DNA of 64,000 nucleotides from Glossina fuscipes (lineage: Eukaryota; Arthropoda; Insecta; Diptera; Glossinidae): contig NW_023998455.1 in NCBI RefSeq assembly GCF_014805625.2, forward strand, positions 7,392,564-7,456,563. The letters are read 5' to 3'. Positions 14,036 to 27,335 of the stretch are shown here, piece after piece. Position numbers and translations under genes: made by a program. The first letter of the stretch is position 1, and the number at the start of each line of letters is the position of its first letter. Under the pieces are notes generated by a model. The model ran no database searches, was not told the DNA's origin, and saw only the letters and a list, made by a program, of their open reading frames with translations.

Positions 14036-14515
14036 ATACCGTACACTACCCTGCAGTTATTCATGTAACGACTTTCCAAAATGAGGCTGAGCGTTCGTCT
14101 TTGGACTGAAACAGTGGTCAGTGCACCAAAATCATCAAAATATCTCAAAAATTAGGCGGCTTGTACGTTGAACGCAACAAAACAAGATGGACAGACATGC
14201 CTAGGTCTGTAATTCGAAATCGATCGGTGTAATAAGAAGGGGGCCTGTCTCAAGTTCTCCCGGATGTTGCTCACATTCCCACTAATTTATATAGAAAAAC
14301 TGTAAAGAGCGTGCAAAGAATGTACGTTAAAGCAAATTAATTCCTCCTGTAAACTACATTACAAACATAAAACAGGATGGACGGACGGACAGACAAGCTT
14401 CGATCGATTTAGAAAGTCGATCGATCTAAAGTACTGCAAGCAGGTATAAAAGCTCAATTTACCCTTAATATATGGCTTAACATATCTGAACAAAAAGGGG
14501 TGTAGGGTATGAGAG
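14036..14515 (+). mobile_element. Dispersed repeat family B, copy 1
   Basis: It shares GCAGTTATTCATGTAACGAC, then CATCAAAATATCTCAAAAAT, a GTACGTTGAACGCAACAAAA stretch and GACGGACGGACAGACAAGCT with copies at 45455 and 48430. It ends with GGTGTAGGGTATGA. No open frame is preserved. The class is uncertain: non-autonomous DNA transposon or Helitron-like. Confidence 0.65.
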
Positions 14516-14825
14516 CATATCGAATATAAACAAAAGCTCTGTGAAATAAAAAGCAATGCAAAGTATTTAAAAAAAAAAATAAATAATCCTTTACAATTTA
14601 TTACAAACACACAAGCTTTCTGGTTACTTGTCTCCCTTTAAACTGAGTTAAAAAAGAAAAATTGAAATAATTTTTTTTATTCTCTATAAAATAGCGTTTT
14701 TCCTGCTTTTTATGACATGTTTCAAAACGAGAAGTAATGGATGGAGTAGAGTTTATGTCGATAATGTTATGATGATTTACGGTATTGAAAGTCATTAATT
14801 ATTAATGTTCGGCTATTAATGTGTG

Positions 14826-14856
<31 letters not shown>

Positions 14857-16124
14857 TAATATTTTCCGTTGAGCATTCTAATAGAAAATTATTAATTATG
14901 TGTTATTTTATGTTTTTCAATATTTTTCTTTTGTTATAAATATTTTAAGCAATCGTTAATTTAAGCCGAAAGCTATAAAAACAAAAACATCACATTACGA
15001 TAGTCTAACGAAAATATCTCTGACAAAATATCTCTTTTTCCGAAAACAAGTTTCACTTATTGATGAACCTCAACAAACGTTAATGCTAGGTGGCGATTAT
15101 ATAATTATTATTAGTAATTATAACTAAATATGAATTCGTTAACTAATCAAAAGAAATGTTTTTGCCTTTTTCTTTCATTCTTCAGAAGAAAGACAAAGCC
15201 TTTTTTTTTTCTTTTGGAACTAACCTCTATCTAGTTTATATATAATATTAGCATATAAAGTATTTAACCCTAATCTTACCACAGAGAGCCTTTGAGGCTC
15301 ACTTTATAGGATCAATTTAAATTTTTTTACTTCTTTCATATAAATTTTCTAGTTTACTTTAAATTAAAAATGATTAATGTTAAAAAAACAAAGATAATTC
15401 GTGAACTGGGATGATATCGAAGCGAATTTTTCACTCAAATCGTGGTATGATTCACTATACCAAAGCACTGTCAGATTAGGGTTAACTATACTTACTTCAC
15501 AGCAAGGTCATCTATAAAAGAAAGAAGTCAAGCACAAAAATGTTATATTCTCCACCAACATGGAGGAATGTGATCTCATTTTCATTAAATGGTGAAATGT
15601 CCTAAGAAGTTGCTAACGTGCTCTTGACAAGTTTGCATCTTGTAATCGTCATTACATATCAATCAATACAATTAGTGAACTTTATAATCTCCTATCATCT
15701 GGTCATTCTGGCGTTCGTGAACTAATGAAGACATGAACTAATCCGATCGAATAGGTGACTTTATCGAAATGAGTTGTTGACTTTGCTGAATTGCCTTTTT
15801 GATGAGGTGTAAACAATTTTCATAACAGCACAGTTTGCAAATCGAATATCGATTAATAAAAGCAAGTGTAGTCACAACCCGGCAATACAAGCTGAAGTGT
15901 GATTACTTAGGGCGAGAAAAAAGACAAGATGAAAAGGGCGTGCAAACAGCCGTATTGTCTAAAGTAGGTACGAATGTTCCGCCACTAGCAAATCTAATAC
16001 TGATGCTAATCGACAATAAATGGTAGCATAACTCCTGGACACTTGCGATGGTCAAAATCGTGCCCTCACTTTGACTCCACATTTCACACTTAAGATGTTC
16101 TTGTGTTTGTAGTTTTGTAACACT
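14516..16124. other. Non-coding, AT-rich
   Basis: Apart from the GT/poly-T run, no recognisable feature. Frames are at most 95 codons and the longest runs into the SINE at 16125. Confidence 0.6.
14819..14857. repeat. (GT)n followed by poly-T
   Basis: About eleven GT units abut 17 T. It may mark the tail of an old retroposed element. Confidence 0.95.
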
Positions 16125-16320
16125 CGTATGATGATGGCCAGAAACAAGTAGACAGAGAGAGAGAGAGAGGGTGACATAAGTAGTGGCCACAGCTTAGTGG
16201 ATGTGTGTCTAATAGGTGAGTGTTTTATGCCTTTACCGATTGAGTACTCACTGCATATATGGCCAAGTACCGTGATGAGAGTGAGTAACCGCACTGAGAT
16301 TTCTACTCACGGTTAGTTGT
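16125..16320 (-). mobile_element. SINE family A, minus orientation
   Basis: The minus strand shows the B-box remnant GAAATCTCAGTGCGG, GAGTACTCAATCGGTAAAGG and a (CT)n stretch at the position where other copies have CTCTCTCTCT. The (CT)n part may have expanded after insertion. Short open frames across this copy on both strands are not genes. Confidence 0.65.
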
Positions 16321-17482
16321 CATGGTAGTCTTCTTCTACTTGGCTTGAATTTTAAATGACATTTCCTTACCGGTGTTTTTAATTTTCTATCACAAGGGCA
16401 AAATTAGTTTACATAGATTCGCCTGCTGTGCCCTCTTGGTTCAAATGGTTTTTTTGCCTCTGTCAGGCTACTTTCAATAATCTCAATATATGATTCGGAA
16501 GGTTTGCCTCCTCTCGAACTAGAAACGTTTTGAAAATAACGGACTCTTTATCATATTACCGCACTGCTTCTATCCTTATAATTTATGTATGTTTTCATCT
16601 ACTTGCAAAGAACTTCACTGCAACTCGCACTTCCCGGTAGTAATTTAGTAGGGGGAAAAGAAAAACGAAAAGGAAGTCTTCCATTTGATCGTGCATTCAT
16701 AATGAAAATTTGTCTCCGTTATAGTGTGGAACTTGAAAAAACCATACTCGTATACGCACGCTATATATGGTGAATTGTGTTTATAGGAACTATTTTTGTA
16801 TTTATTTCTGTTAGATAGAAAATAGAAAAAACCACAACCAAGTGGTTTTAAGGTGTGTTTCGCTCTCTATAAACTATTGTAGTATGTCATTATCCATAAC
16901 ATATTCAAATGTATAAAGCCAATGGTGGTGGTGCTTGTAGTTATTGTTGTAATTGTGGTTGTTTGCCCGAGTATATTACGTCTATTATAATATGTATAAG
17001 AAACTATATTTACAAGTTGTATATACATATATTTCGTTATTCGTATGTCACTATGTTCATATTTACATATTTATATATACATTAGCGAATTTATAAATAA
17101 AATAATAAAAAAAAAAAAACTTGGCAAAAAATAGAAACAAGCAACACTACCAGAGATATAAAGGCACATTTAGATCAAGATATATATATAAATGTTCACA
17201 AACATCTACATCTACATAGAGTCGTAGCAACAACAATGTAATGAATTACTGAGTAACAAAAACAACAACAACAAGAACAATAACAATATGAAAAAAGCAC
17301 AACAACACATGTTTGAATTCTTTTAAAGGCCGTTTGGTACGCTTAGAAAAGCCAACTAACGGATTCCGTATTGAAAATAACGTTGACTGCGCGCACCACA
17401 CAAACACAAGCATAGACGCCATAGACACATCGATACTAATACTTGTAGAGCAAAGCTTGAAGCATGTCTGGCTGGGTCTTAT

Positions 17483-17526
<44 letters not shown>

Positions 17527-20434
17527 AACTTTTAGTTAAGCTATTCAATTGATATTAAAGTGAAAACGTCTTGACTCGCCTTTATTTTTGCTTTATTCAT
17601 TTACTACATGCATGTGGATTCGCATTCATTTAAACACGTAATTGTGTGTGTGTGCACTAATAAGTTTAGGCAAATCTCTGTTAGCAATTATGATTTATTA
17701 CCATATAACTAGAAATTTACTTTAGTTTTTAGCAAATAACTATAACTATAACTATAACAATAATCAAGCTTTTCTCGACCAACGACACACATATACATAT
17801 AAATGTGCAATCGAGTTTGTGTATTTATTTCTACTTTAGCAAAATGAACGCAGAACGATCGTTTCTAATGAAAGAATGCAATAATAAAAAAAAAGCGGAT
17901 GTAATTTTAATATAACTGCAGGCATAAAAAAATTATTTTAAAATCCATATAATTTTTATACTTTTCATACCCTACACCATTCGTATTGTAGAACAGCTAA
18001 TATAAATTGCGATTCTTATTACAACCAATGCGGCTCCTAATTTTCCTTCCGATTTTGCAACCGAATGCAATCAAACGACGGAGCAAAATGCATTTCACGG
18101 TTCTATCTGCAACCATCGAACCCTAACCATTACATTTTTTGATAACAAAGGGAACTACATTATGAACCGAACGGGACTTTGCTTTCACGCCGATAGATGT
18201 AATCCTTAAGGGAAATGAATGATAAGCATAAGCCATGGACAAGATCACGCTAAGAGTCTTTTCGAAAAAATCTTATCTGATCAACACACAAATATAATTA
18301 CTTTAAAGTCTCTCTCTAACGGGTGCTAAATAGTCGAGTATTATCGCATTTACTTTGCCTAATTGTTTTCGTCACATACAGAGAAATGTGGGCGAGAAGA
18401 ATAATTTACATATATGCTGATATAAATTATAGGTCCTGCTCGGTGCATTTACTTATTTGCTATACTTACATTTATTATCGAAAGATGAGCATTTGCTAAA
18501 TTTATTCTTCCGCTTACGATGGCCACTAATAGCTATAGATTATGTAAAGTGTATATAATTTTAATTAGCATGCAAATCGAAGATGCCCGTCTTTCCCCTA
18601 TTGCTGGCACGCTAAAATTTTGGTACGAATATGTTTTAAGACCATCTGAGAGAAACTTCGAGAGAATAAATGACACTCCGACAATTGCAAAAACAATTTA
18701 CAATACTTATGTATTGATTCAAGGCGATGAGCATCAAAGATTCGTTTAGAGGCGAGTACAGCTTTCTTGCTTTGCTTTTTCATTTATTTGTTTAGTTTTC
18801 TTAAGTTCTACTTACCAATTTATTTGCCTTTCTTTCAAAGAAGTTAATAACTATAATTATTTGTTTTTACCTTAAGAAATGTTATTAAGCAATTTTTATT
18901 AATTTTTATTTATTCATAGAAATAATTACAAGTAATGAAGTTTACTGATACATCGCGTCTCTTACAAGCAAGCAATTAACTTGCAAAAGAAAAATTCAAC
19001 GACTAGTCAGTGATAATCAGTTTAACGGAATCGCTAGCATTTATGCATTTTTTTTTTTTTTTTATTTCGAGCAGAGATGCGGTCTTCACAAGATGCCAGA
19101 GAGATTTTCTGTGCATTTTGGGCTGCATTTTTTAACACTTCTAGGTACTATTTTGAAGTTGAAAGCTTTGCTTTCTCGGGCAGATTTACGACATATATTA
19201 GTAAAAGGCGCTTTAGATAAAAGTATCGAACGTTAGGACATCTGAAGGTGTATTTCAATTTACGTTGCACAAATTATTATCTTTGGTTCCCTCTTAATTA
19301 AGCGTAAAAGTAGGCAGCAACAACACCTCTATACAAGTTTCAATTTTTCTTTTTTGACTTAATAGGCGCTTTGGACCTAGACTAGGTGGAAAACCTTTCG
19401 CTACATGCAACAAATTTTTGTTTGGAATTTTTGAGCTTTTTCTGCCAAAAGCCATCTATGAGTATTTGCTAGGGGGTTAAACCTAATGTTTAACCTATTG
19501 ATTTTTAACTTGCGTCTTCAGAAAGCGATTGATTATGTTCAGTTGTAAGCCCTTTCAAGTAAAAATATATGCTTGCCCCTGAGAAGATATGAGGTTGAAA
19601 GCGATTTTAAAGCTTTCAGCGCTTCGGGTTGGGCTTCGGATAAAGTTTTTGCTGTTTCCTGCCATTTTGCCTGCCGTTCATTTCTCGAAACAAAAAGTAT
19701 AAAACACATGCTATTCCGTCCATGAGGAATATTTGAACGTTGAAGGGCACTTTAATGGTCCTGAAATTGTTGGCTTAGGAAAAAATAGGAAAATAAACTT
19801 ATTGCGCATACATCGCATGTCAAAATTCCACACGCATTTTTCTCGAAACGTAACTTTTGAAGACAGCATGAAGCATAGCATATTTTCGGTAAACAAAATT
19901 TTTCTAAAAACTATTCATTTTTAAATTGTTACAGTGATGTTATCTTTCAATTCGTAATCTTTGCATTAATAGTGAAAAGTTCACTACATAACAATAGAAT
20001 AGCACAAGCTTCTATATACACTCAAAAAGAACTACGCTTAACTGTACTAAAGTCAATAATAGCCGCATTTGAATTAAACGAGCGCCACTCAAACAAATAG
20101 GGAGATGCATCAAATTCAAATTAAACTAACATTAAAAATCATTATCGTAATTACATATGAAATCTTTTTTATGTATTGACAATTACTCTACTTCAAAAGA
20201 ATCTCACTCTTTGCTATGTTTTGCCGTCTCCTGCAATATTTTATTCTATTTTTCACGTACTCTGCATTAACATTTGGATTTTAATGCATTTTCGAGTCGC
20301 CTATAACAAGCTTTTTGCTTTTATGAGGAACATTATCAACATATTTTCGTAAGAAATAAGAGGATAGGTAAGAAGTTAACAAAGCAGAATAACTGCTAGA
20401 GGTAAAAAATCCTTCATAGGGAGTAAATAATGTG
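16321..20434. other. Non-coding; repeat end near 17965 and poly-T
   Basis: TCATACCCTACACC at about 17966-17979 is the reverse complement of the family B right end seen at 14499, so a family B-like terminus probably starts here on the minus strand; the rest could not be aligned. Otherwise AT-rich sequence without supported genes. Confidence 0.5.
17484..17519. repeat. Poly-T run of 36
   Basis: The longest homopolymer in the window, possibly the poly-A tail of a minus-strand retroposon, although no recognisable body was seen to its right. It creates poly-Lys/poly-Phe frames on both strands. Confidence 0.95.
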
Positions 20435-20650
20435 AGCGTCACATAGCCGAGTAGATAAGAGTTTCAGTTGGCAAAACTATCTGCACGGATTCAAGTCTCT
20501 ATGTGGCTTTCTGACTGCACTTATAGCTAGCTATACACACCGCTAGTTAGACTGCGGCTAACACTCCCCACGTACCTCTCTTTTTTCGCATTTCCTTTTA
20601 ACCATCAGCATGCTATACGAATGGAGGCACCCCCTGTGTGATTCGCCATA
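20435..20650 (+). mobile_element. tRNA-derived SINE (family A), best near-complete copy
   Basis: The head carries a perfect A box, TAGCCGAGTAG, at 20444-20454 and a B-box-like GATTCAAGTCTC at 20488-20499, spaced as in tRNA genes. The body has the family segments around TGCGGCTAACACT and CTCTCTTTTTTC, then a 3' part ending near CCCCTGTGTGATT. It does not fold as an obvious functional tRNA (no matched acceptor stem seen), so it is read as a SINE head. The copy is decayed relative to the others. Confidence 0.7.
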
Positions 20651-23419
20651 AAAAGTATATACATATAGCAGTAAATAAAAGTACTTTTCTTCTTACTAAA
20701 CTTGAAGCACCCGTTTAGGGTAGTTGGCTTCATGTAATGTGGCGCCTCAAATGCCTATGTCTAGTTTAAGTGATGACAAAAGAACGATTTGGATGCACAA
20801 GAAAATTGAAATTTTTATAATTTTCTTTCTTTCTTATTATATCACAGATACGCGTAGAGATAAAAGTTTTTTGCTTTACAATATAGATTTTTTTTTTGCT
20901 TTTTGTTTTGTTTTTTTTTTTTTTTAGCTGCAACATGACAAATTGTATTGTTGTCTAGATGACAGTTTGCTACTTCATGGCAATTAATTTGGCATTAATT
21001 AAAATGTGATTATAATTCAAGAAATATGCTTATTTATGCACACATAAGCGCACTGACAAACACGTACCCGCAGAAACGCACAGTAGTAAGGTTACATAAA
21101 ATATACGATATTGTACGAAAGCAAGAAGTGGTTGCTGTAAATTATACAGAAAAGCGGCAACAGTAACAGCAGCTTATCTCCAGCTGATTCATTACAAATG
21201 CAAATTTTTGACATAGTCACATACATACACGCATATATATATATATATATATATATGTGTGTATATATATAGTCATGTGCAGGCATATTTTTGCAGCACA
21301 AAGGATGTACTGACTGACTGTCGTAAAAGACAACAACAAATTGTTGTTGCCGGTTTTGTTTTTTTTTTTTGTCTCTTGTCGTTTCGTACCATGAAAATCA
21401 AGCAAAAGCAAAAAGTGAAACTCATGACGATTTTTTCCCTGCTTTTCAAATTGCTGGAAAAATGTTTGGAAAAGAAAAAAAAAAAATAAAGTAAAATAAA
21501 TAAAAGAGTTTGAATGAATGCATTAAATTAGCATAACAATATTATGTTTGTTGTAATTGTAAATGTTAGTAAAAGTGACTACACAACTACACAATACACA
21601 ACATTGACAATACCTTAAATAGACACTAAATGGGCTGTTGAAGTTATGGCAAGTCAACAGGCAAGCAAGCAGTCGCTCACTCACTTACTCACTTATTCAG
21701 TTATTCAGTCAGTCATTCAAGTAAGTTTCTTAACATTTTTCTGTTTAACACTTGAGTTAAGATGACTTTAGAACCTTTGTAAGATATCAAGAGAGCAGAG
21801 CTTTGTTAGGTGTCATTTACCATTAAAACAAACACGCAATTTGTGAGTGAAGTTATATTTGTTTGCAGCTATAGCGATTGTTGTTCTTGTTGTTGTCGCC
21901 CGTTGTTATTGTTGGGTATTGTGTTTTTTTCTCCCAATAATTTTCTTCGAATCAATTTCATAAAACTAAAGAAAAACTATAATAACAATAACAACAACAA
22001 CAACGATAACTTCCTAGTGTTATTTATGCAGCCTAGTAATGCATTCATTGTATTGCAAAAGCAAGACAGTTTGTTATAGAGTTTGTGTGTGTGTGTGTGT
22101 GTGTATCTGGAACTTGCATGCGGGGTGTTGCCTGTTGCTTAAGCATTTTTTGTTTGTGTTTTCTTTCTTTTTTTTTTTTTGCTTTACACAATTTATGTTA
22201 AATTCAGTTATATATTACATGAAATTGCACACAAACAAACACCTTATTATCGTTGTCTAACTATTTAAAAAAAAATAAAGCTAAAAAAAAATACAAAAAC
22301 AAAAAATTTATTCGTATATCTACATATATAACAAAATAAAAATCAAGTCTATAAAGTTTGTTGCTCAAGTCTTTTGTTTTCATCGCATTCATAGTCTTGT
22401 TATAAGTAAGAAACGCTCGGCGCTTTACTCTGCCGGTGCTTGCAAAATCAATTTATTGATGTGAAACCGTTCATTTCATTCGTTGCTTTTTCGTTGATTG
22501 GTGTTGGTTCCTTCATCGTGTTTCATGTTTTATGTCTCTTTCTCAGCCAACGTTTAAAATTAATTTAATTTAAATATTAACCAAAAAAAAAAAAAGAAAA
22601 CAAAGCAAAACCAAAAACAAAAAAACAAACGAAATAATAACAATAATATAGAAAACAGCAATAATGATAATGGGTGTAGCTATCTATGTTCAGTTTTCCA
22701 GTCAGTCAGTGTTCAGCGTTCATGTATTCAACTTAATAATGCAAATTAGAGCAAACTAAATAATAATCGCATACACATACTTAGAATTTGTTATGTTTAC
22801 AAGACAAGGCAACTATGCCTGTCGACATAGCGCTACAGAGCACTAATATTAGCAAATTTTATGCAGATTTCATAATTTTCATATTCATACATTTCATAAT
22901 AGAGGGAAGTGTCTCATTTTTCACCATAATTTTATTACATAGGAGACAATCGGAATTATTTAAATTTTATTTATTTTCATTTTTCCCCCCCCATTTTTCT
23001 CAATTCATTTAATTTATCAATTGCTACACAATCAATACGATACGATAATGCAATCAATGCGCAAAGCCAAAGTTGTTGCTATTGTTATTGAAATTTCTTT
23101 TGTGTTTTTATTCTTCTCATTACCATTTAGTTTTGGAGAGTCAATTATTTTAAGGTGTTGTTCTTATTCTGACAAGTCACCGTTAGCTAGCAAAGACACG
23201 CCCCATTATCGCAATAACAATATGTTATTTAGACAAATTTTTGTTTTATTTATATATATTAAAGCAAAATTTATTCAAATAAAAAGTGAATTAAGCCCGA
23301 CTTCATGTTAAGCTGCTGTATCGAAGTTAAAGTGTCGCTAAGCAAAAAAAAGAAAATAAAAGCCATTTATAAGAATGCAACCGCCAACTTAAGCTTCAAA
23401 CCTATACTAAAAATTATCC
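20651..23419. other. Non-coding, microsatellite-rich block
   Basis: It contains (TA)n at 21232, GT runs at 22083-22105, short AAC/GTT runs and several A/T homopolymers. At 21661-21725 there is a degenerate CACT/CATT tandem array. It may include regulatory DNA, but no specific site is supported. Confidence 0.5.
21232..21271. repeat. (TA)n with a GTGTGT interruption
   Basis: About twelve AT units, then GTGTGT and five more TA units. Several frames here read Tyr-Ile repeats and are spurious. Confidence 0.95.
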
Positions 23420-23550
23420 GCCTGCATGGACGAGTAGGCAAAGGATCTCGACTAATAACTCAATGATAGTGAGCGTGAGTTCAAATCTCATGTGCGGCAC
23501 AGTTTTCATTAAAGCCTATAGCCATAGATGCTAGTGGTTTAGGACTTTAG
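23420..23550 (+). mobile_element. SINE family A, head fragment
   Basis: An A-box-like TGGACGAGTAG (23427-23437) and a B box GTTCAAATC (23479-23487) followed by TCATGTGCGGCAC match the heads at 29148 and 62525. The body after about 23550 is not recognisable, so this is a 3'-truncated or highly diverged copy. Confidence 0.55.
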
Positions 23551-26500
23551 CCTTATAAATTATTTCTCTGACTAAATTAATAACAATGTGAACAACCGGC
23601 TGCTAAAGAAAATTATAAAACTCTTCTCATTATGCTTGCAGAGAAAGCAAATGAACGTTTGTTTAACAGACGACGGAAATCATTTCTATTGAGATAAAAA
23701 GTCCCGTTGCATTATCTTAAATTTTCATTTCAAACATTGATCTCTCTTTTCTGCTTCTTATCAGAACAATGCGTTCCTCTTGGAAACAATTCACTTCAAA
23801 TGATTGTTTGGTTTATTATCGACCATTAGTTTAGTTCAGCTGCCAAGTTATCGTGTCTTATAAGGTCATGTTATCATAAAATATTCCCACTCCCTCGTTA
23901 TTTCTTTTACTATTTTCAGTAAACAAAGATATTAATTAAAATACCTCTACTCTGAAGTATTTGTACTTGAATGAATTCTCGGTTTTTTAAGTAAACATTT
24001 TTTTTTTTGCTTTTTTCAAATAACATAAAAACTACCCGGCATGATATTCTGAAACTACACTTTTGGTCTGACCCAAGTTTTTGTTATAATATGCAAAGAA
24101 CACAAAGGTTACATGATTTACGACGTTTACGTGATTATAATCATATCAATCAATCAATGAGGTCGAAGCTCGGATAACGAATTCATAACATCGAGTGCAA
24201 ATAATTCGCTGCTTTTCGAGTACTAGTTGCTCCAGTCATTCAGCACAAGGAAGGCATATAGAGATTACTATGAAGAGACTATAAAGAGACTACTATGCAA
24301 ACAATGTCGAAAAGGAAGTGTACACCCTGGCGAGAAGAGATATGAAGAATTTGAGAACAATTTTTCGCTTCAGGATAGATTTTCAAACACTAATCGTGAT
24401 GCTAGATGAAGACATGGGTAAATCAGCAAAACCGTTCCCACTACTCTCAGGTCATTTATGCTTAAATTTGTAGAAAATTAATATTAGGGTGTTCGGAGAG
24501 CCAATCAATTCTATTTTCTCATAGTCACGTTCACACTAACCCAGCACTGGCATAATATATCTTCGCAATTGACGAGACAGGGTTTGTTTGCAAAAGAGAT
24601 TGTGTGTGCAATACTTTTTGTTCGATGCTTCATCAAGTACGAATTGTCGAAAGCAGCATTTTCGACACATTTTGCCTATGTTGTTATCGTAAAAGTTAAA
24701 ACGCTGCCTAAGAAAGAAAAAAGTAATTGAATGTGTAGGAAGAGCATGTATTGAGAGAAGGCCAGTATCAGAACTCATCCGGGAACTTTTGATATCAAAG
24801 ATAGTCTGCTCGAATCCGTTGAAAAGAAAACAGGGCATCAATTGATGCAAAACGTCGTACGGCAGCTCGTGATGTCACTGACAGATTAAAACTATCGAAT
24901 GCGGTCGTTCACGTTAAACAGATAAAAGTCAGTCGCCTTTTATTTTGATCCGAAGAAAGCGAAATGGTTTTCCGAACAACCCGATACTTGCTTTTAATTT
25001 TCCAGAACCTCTCAGCTCTTTCCCAAGTGCTACGAAAACCCTGCCAGTGCTATGTAAATTCCTACTGAGATAACGTCTCTTACCTTTTACTCAGCAATGG
25101 ACATTTTCGAGAGGAAAATGCCTGGAAAATATTCAATGCTGCGCTTTAAAAATTCAGTGCAGGACGGGTATGTCTGCTCGCTGTTTTTTTCTGTAACTAT
25201 TTTAGTTATTATGTGAGTCACACTTGTGTGTATCAATTCGTTGATTACTGTGTTTGTAGATTTTTCATTTAATTGAATTTAATTTCGGTTTTTCTCGTTT
25301 TGTGTTTTTTTTTTTTGTTTTTTTCTATTGTCAAAATCAATCTTTTTGATAATTTGCCTTATGTCAAATACGGCACGCAAATCTTATTTCTTTCTTTAAA
25401 GCTAAGCACGACATAATCTTTGGTTTGCTTAAAGTTAAGTTAAGTTAAAACTGCAATTTTTTTATTTAAAATACAGCAACAACAATTTTGAACTAAAAGT
25501 TATTGAAAGACAAACAAATGGCAAAAAGCATATATATTTAGACATTTTGATACGTAGTTATGGAAAAAGAAATATTTGCATTTTTACAAGTTAATTGTAA
25601 AGCACATTCGGGCGATTTAAATTCGGGCAAATTTTTTATTACAAAATGCGGTAGCAATACGGCAATGCAACAAGCAAAGGCAAAAGCATAAAGGGGAGGG
25701 GTAGGGGTAGTGGCAGTGCTATAAGGTAAACGCCACTTTGTAATAACAAATCGAGTTACACACTAATGTCAATGGATTATGGTTTAGTTTATTAATTTTA
25801 TTTTCTCGTTTAATCCCTGTACGAACAACAATATGATTTTAACAACCAATAATAATCATAATCGATTATTATTACAGCATCTAGTTTTACGCCAGTGAAA
25901 TTATTTATTTATTTATTTACTCATTTTGTTTTTGCTTTTTTCAAATGTATGTATTTTGATCATTCTCAATAAATTACTTTGAATACATTTTGGTTTATGT
26001 TGTAGCTCTTTTCGTTTATGTATTTATGACTCTATGGGTGGTATGCATAACTTGTGGTTGTGGTTTTTATGATGGAATCAACACCCACCACCAGCATCAC
26101 CACGACCAGCCAACCACACATCTTATATCGTATTTGTCTTACCATTATTTAAACACAGAAAATATATAAGAAACAAAAAAACAACAAAAACAAAAACCCA
26201 AAAGAAACTTAAATGTTGCGTTGTTTTGTTGTCCGCTTTACAGATGAAAAACATGATTACCTTGTATGTTTTCAATAATGGCCAACTTAATTTTAACACA
26301 AAGATAAAAATTGTTTTTATTTTTCGTTTTTAATTTTTTTTTTTTTTTTTTTCCTTTTCTTATAGATTTTTAATATTATTTGTTAGAGGGTTGGTTAATC
26401 AAATATTGACTTCTTTTTTTTTTTTTTTTTTATACACAACGTGCTGGCCTTAGGCTTAATGTTTTGTTACTTCTGTTCAATATTTTTAAGGAGTATTTTA

Positions 26501-27114
26501 TACAAAAAAAAAATTTTTAAATCAGTTTTTTCCTAACAATAAACAGAAAAAGTAATTATAAAATTCCTTAAGATTTTGTTTTATATGAAAACATTTCATA
26601 AAATTTAGTCACGATTTTTAAAAGTGAAAATATCGTATTTGTAAACTTGCTTTGCTTACAAGATTTTTGTCAAAGTCATTCAAGTTGATAATCGACAAGT
26701 CTATAAAAGTTGAACCATAGTTATTTTCAATAAAATGTCGTTAGTGTATTTATCAAGACCTTAACAGTATAGCACCTTGCAAAAGAAAACGAGTCAGTGT
26801 AGCAATGGGAAGACTACCTGATGTCTGCCTTAGTGCAAACTAATCATTAATAGAATTCTTAGCAAAAGTGAAAAGCTCAAGACGATATAGTACGACAGGC
26901 ATTAGACGGACGGACAGACTGACAGACAGACAAGCTCACTCAGAATCACTTTCTGACGCGATCGGCATACTAGTAGCCGGATCTATTTCTTGTCCTTCTG
27001 AACGTGCATTCATCCGCACATGCTCACTATGCTACAAATAGTGTAGGATAGAATGAATGTCATCATCATGGCGCACGCACGCACGTACGAGCTTCAAACA
27101 CCGAAAAAATATGT
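23551..27114. other. Non-coding; possible transposase fossil and GACGGAC remnant
   Basis: A short frame at about 24842-24945 reads like a degraded helix-turn-helix of a Tc1-type transposase (see findings); the evidence is weak. A GACGGACGGACAGACTGACA block at 26908-26927 is a further family B/C-like remnant. The remainder, particularly 25.2-26.6 kb, is homopolymer-rich. Confidence 0.45.
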
Positions 27115-27335
27115 CCCCTATTCGAACAGAAAGAAGCGAGGAAAGAGAAATAAATAGGGAGTTGATAGCCGCTGCCTAGTGGGTGGATGCCCGATTGATA
27201 AACGTTACGCCTTTACCGACTGACCCTCGCTCACTGTAGCTGCAACTAAAGGAAAGTCTAACGCGCTAGATAATGGAACTTAGTAGTAGCAGATCCTTAC
27301 CTGCTTAGCTACTCAAGTGGCTAGACACTAACTGA
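27115..27335 (-). mobile_element. SINE family A, minus orientation, near full length
   Basis: On the minus strand a perfect A-box consensus, TAGCTAAGCAG, sits at 27301-27311. The body contains ACTTTCCTTTAGTTGCAGC, GGTAAAGGCGTAACG and CTCCCTATTTATTTCTC, and the 3' side ends in CGAATAGGGG. The B box is decayed. Confidence 0.65.
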
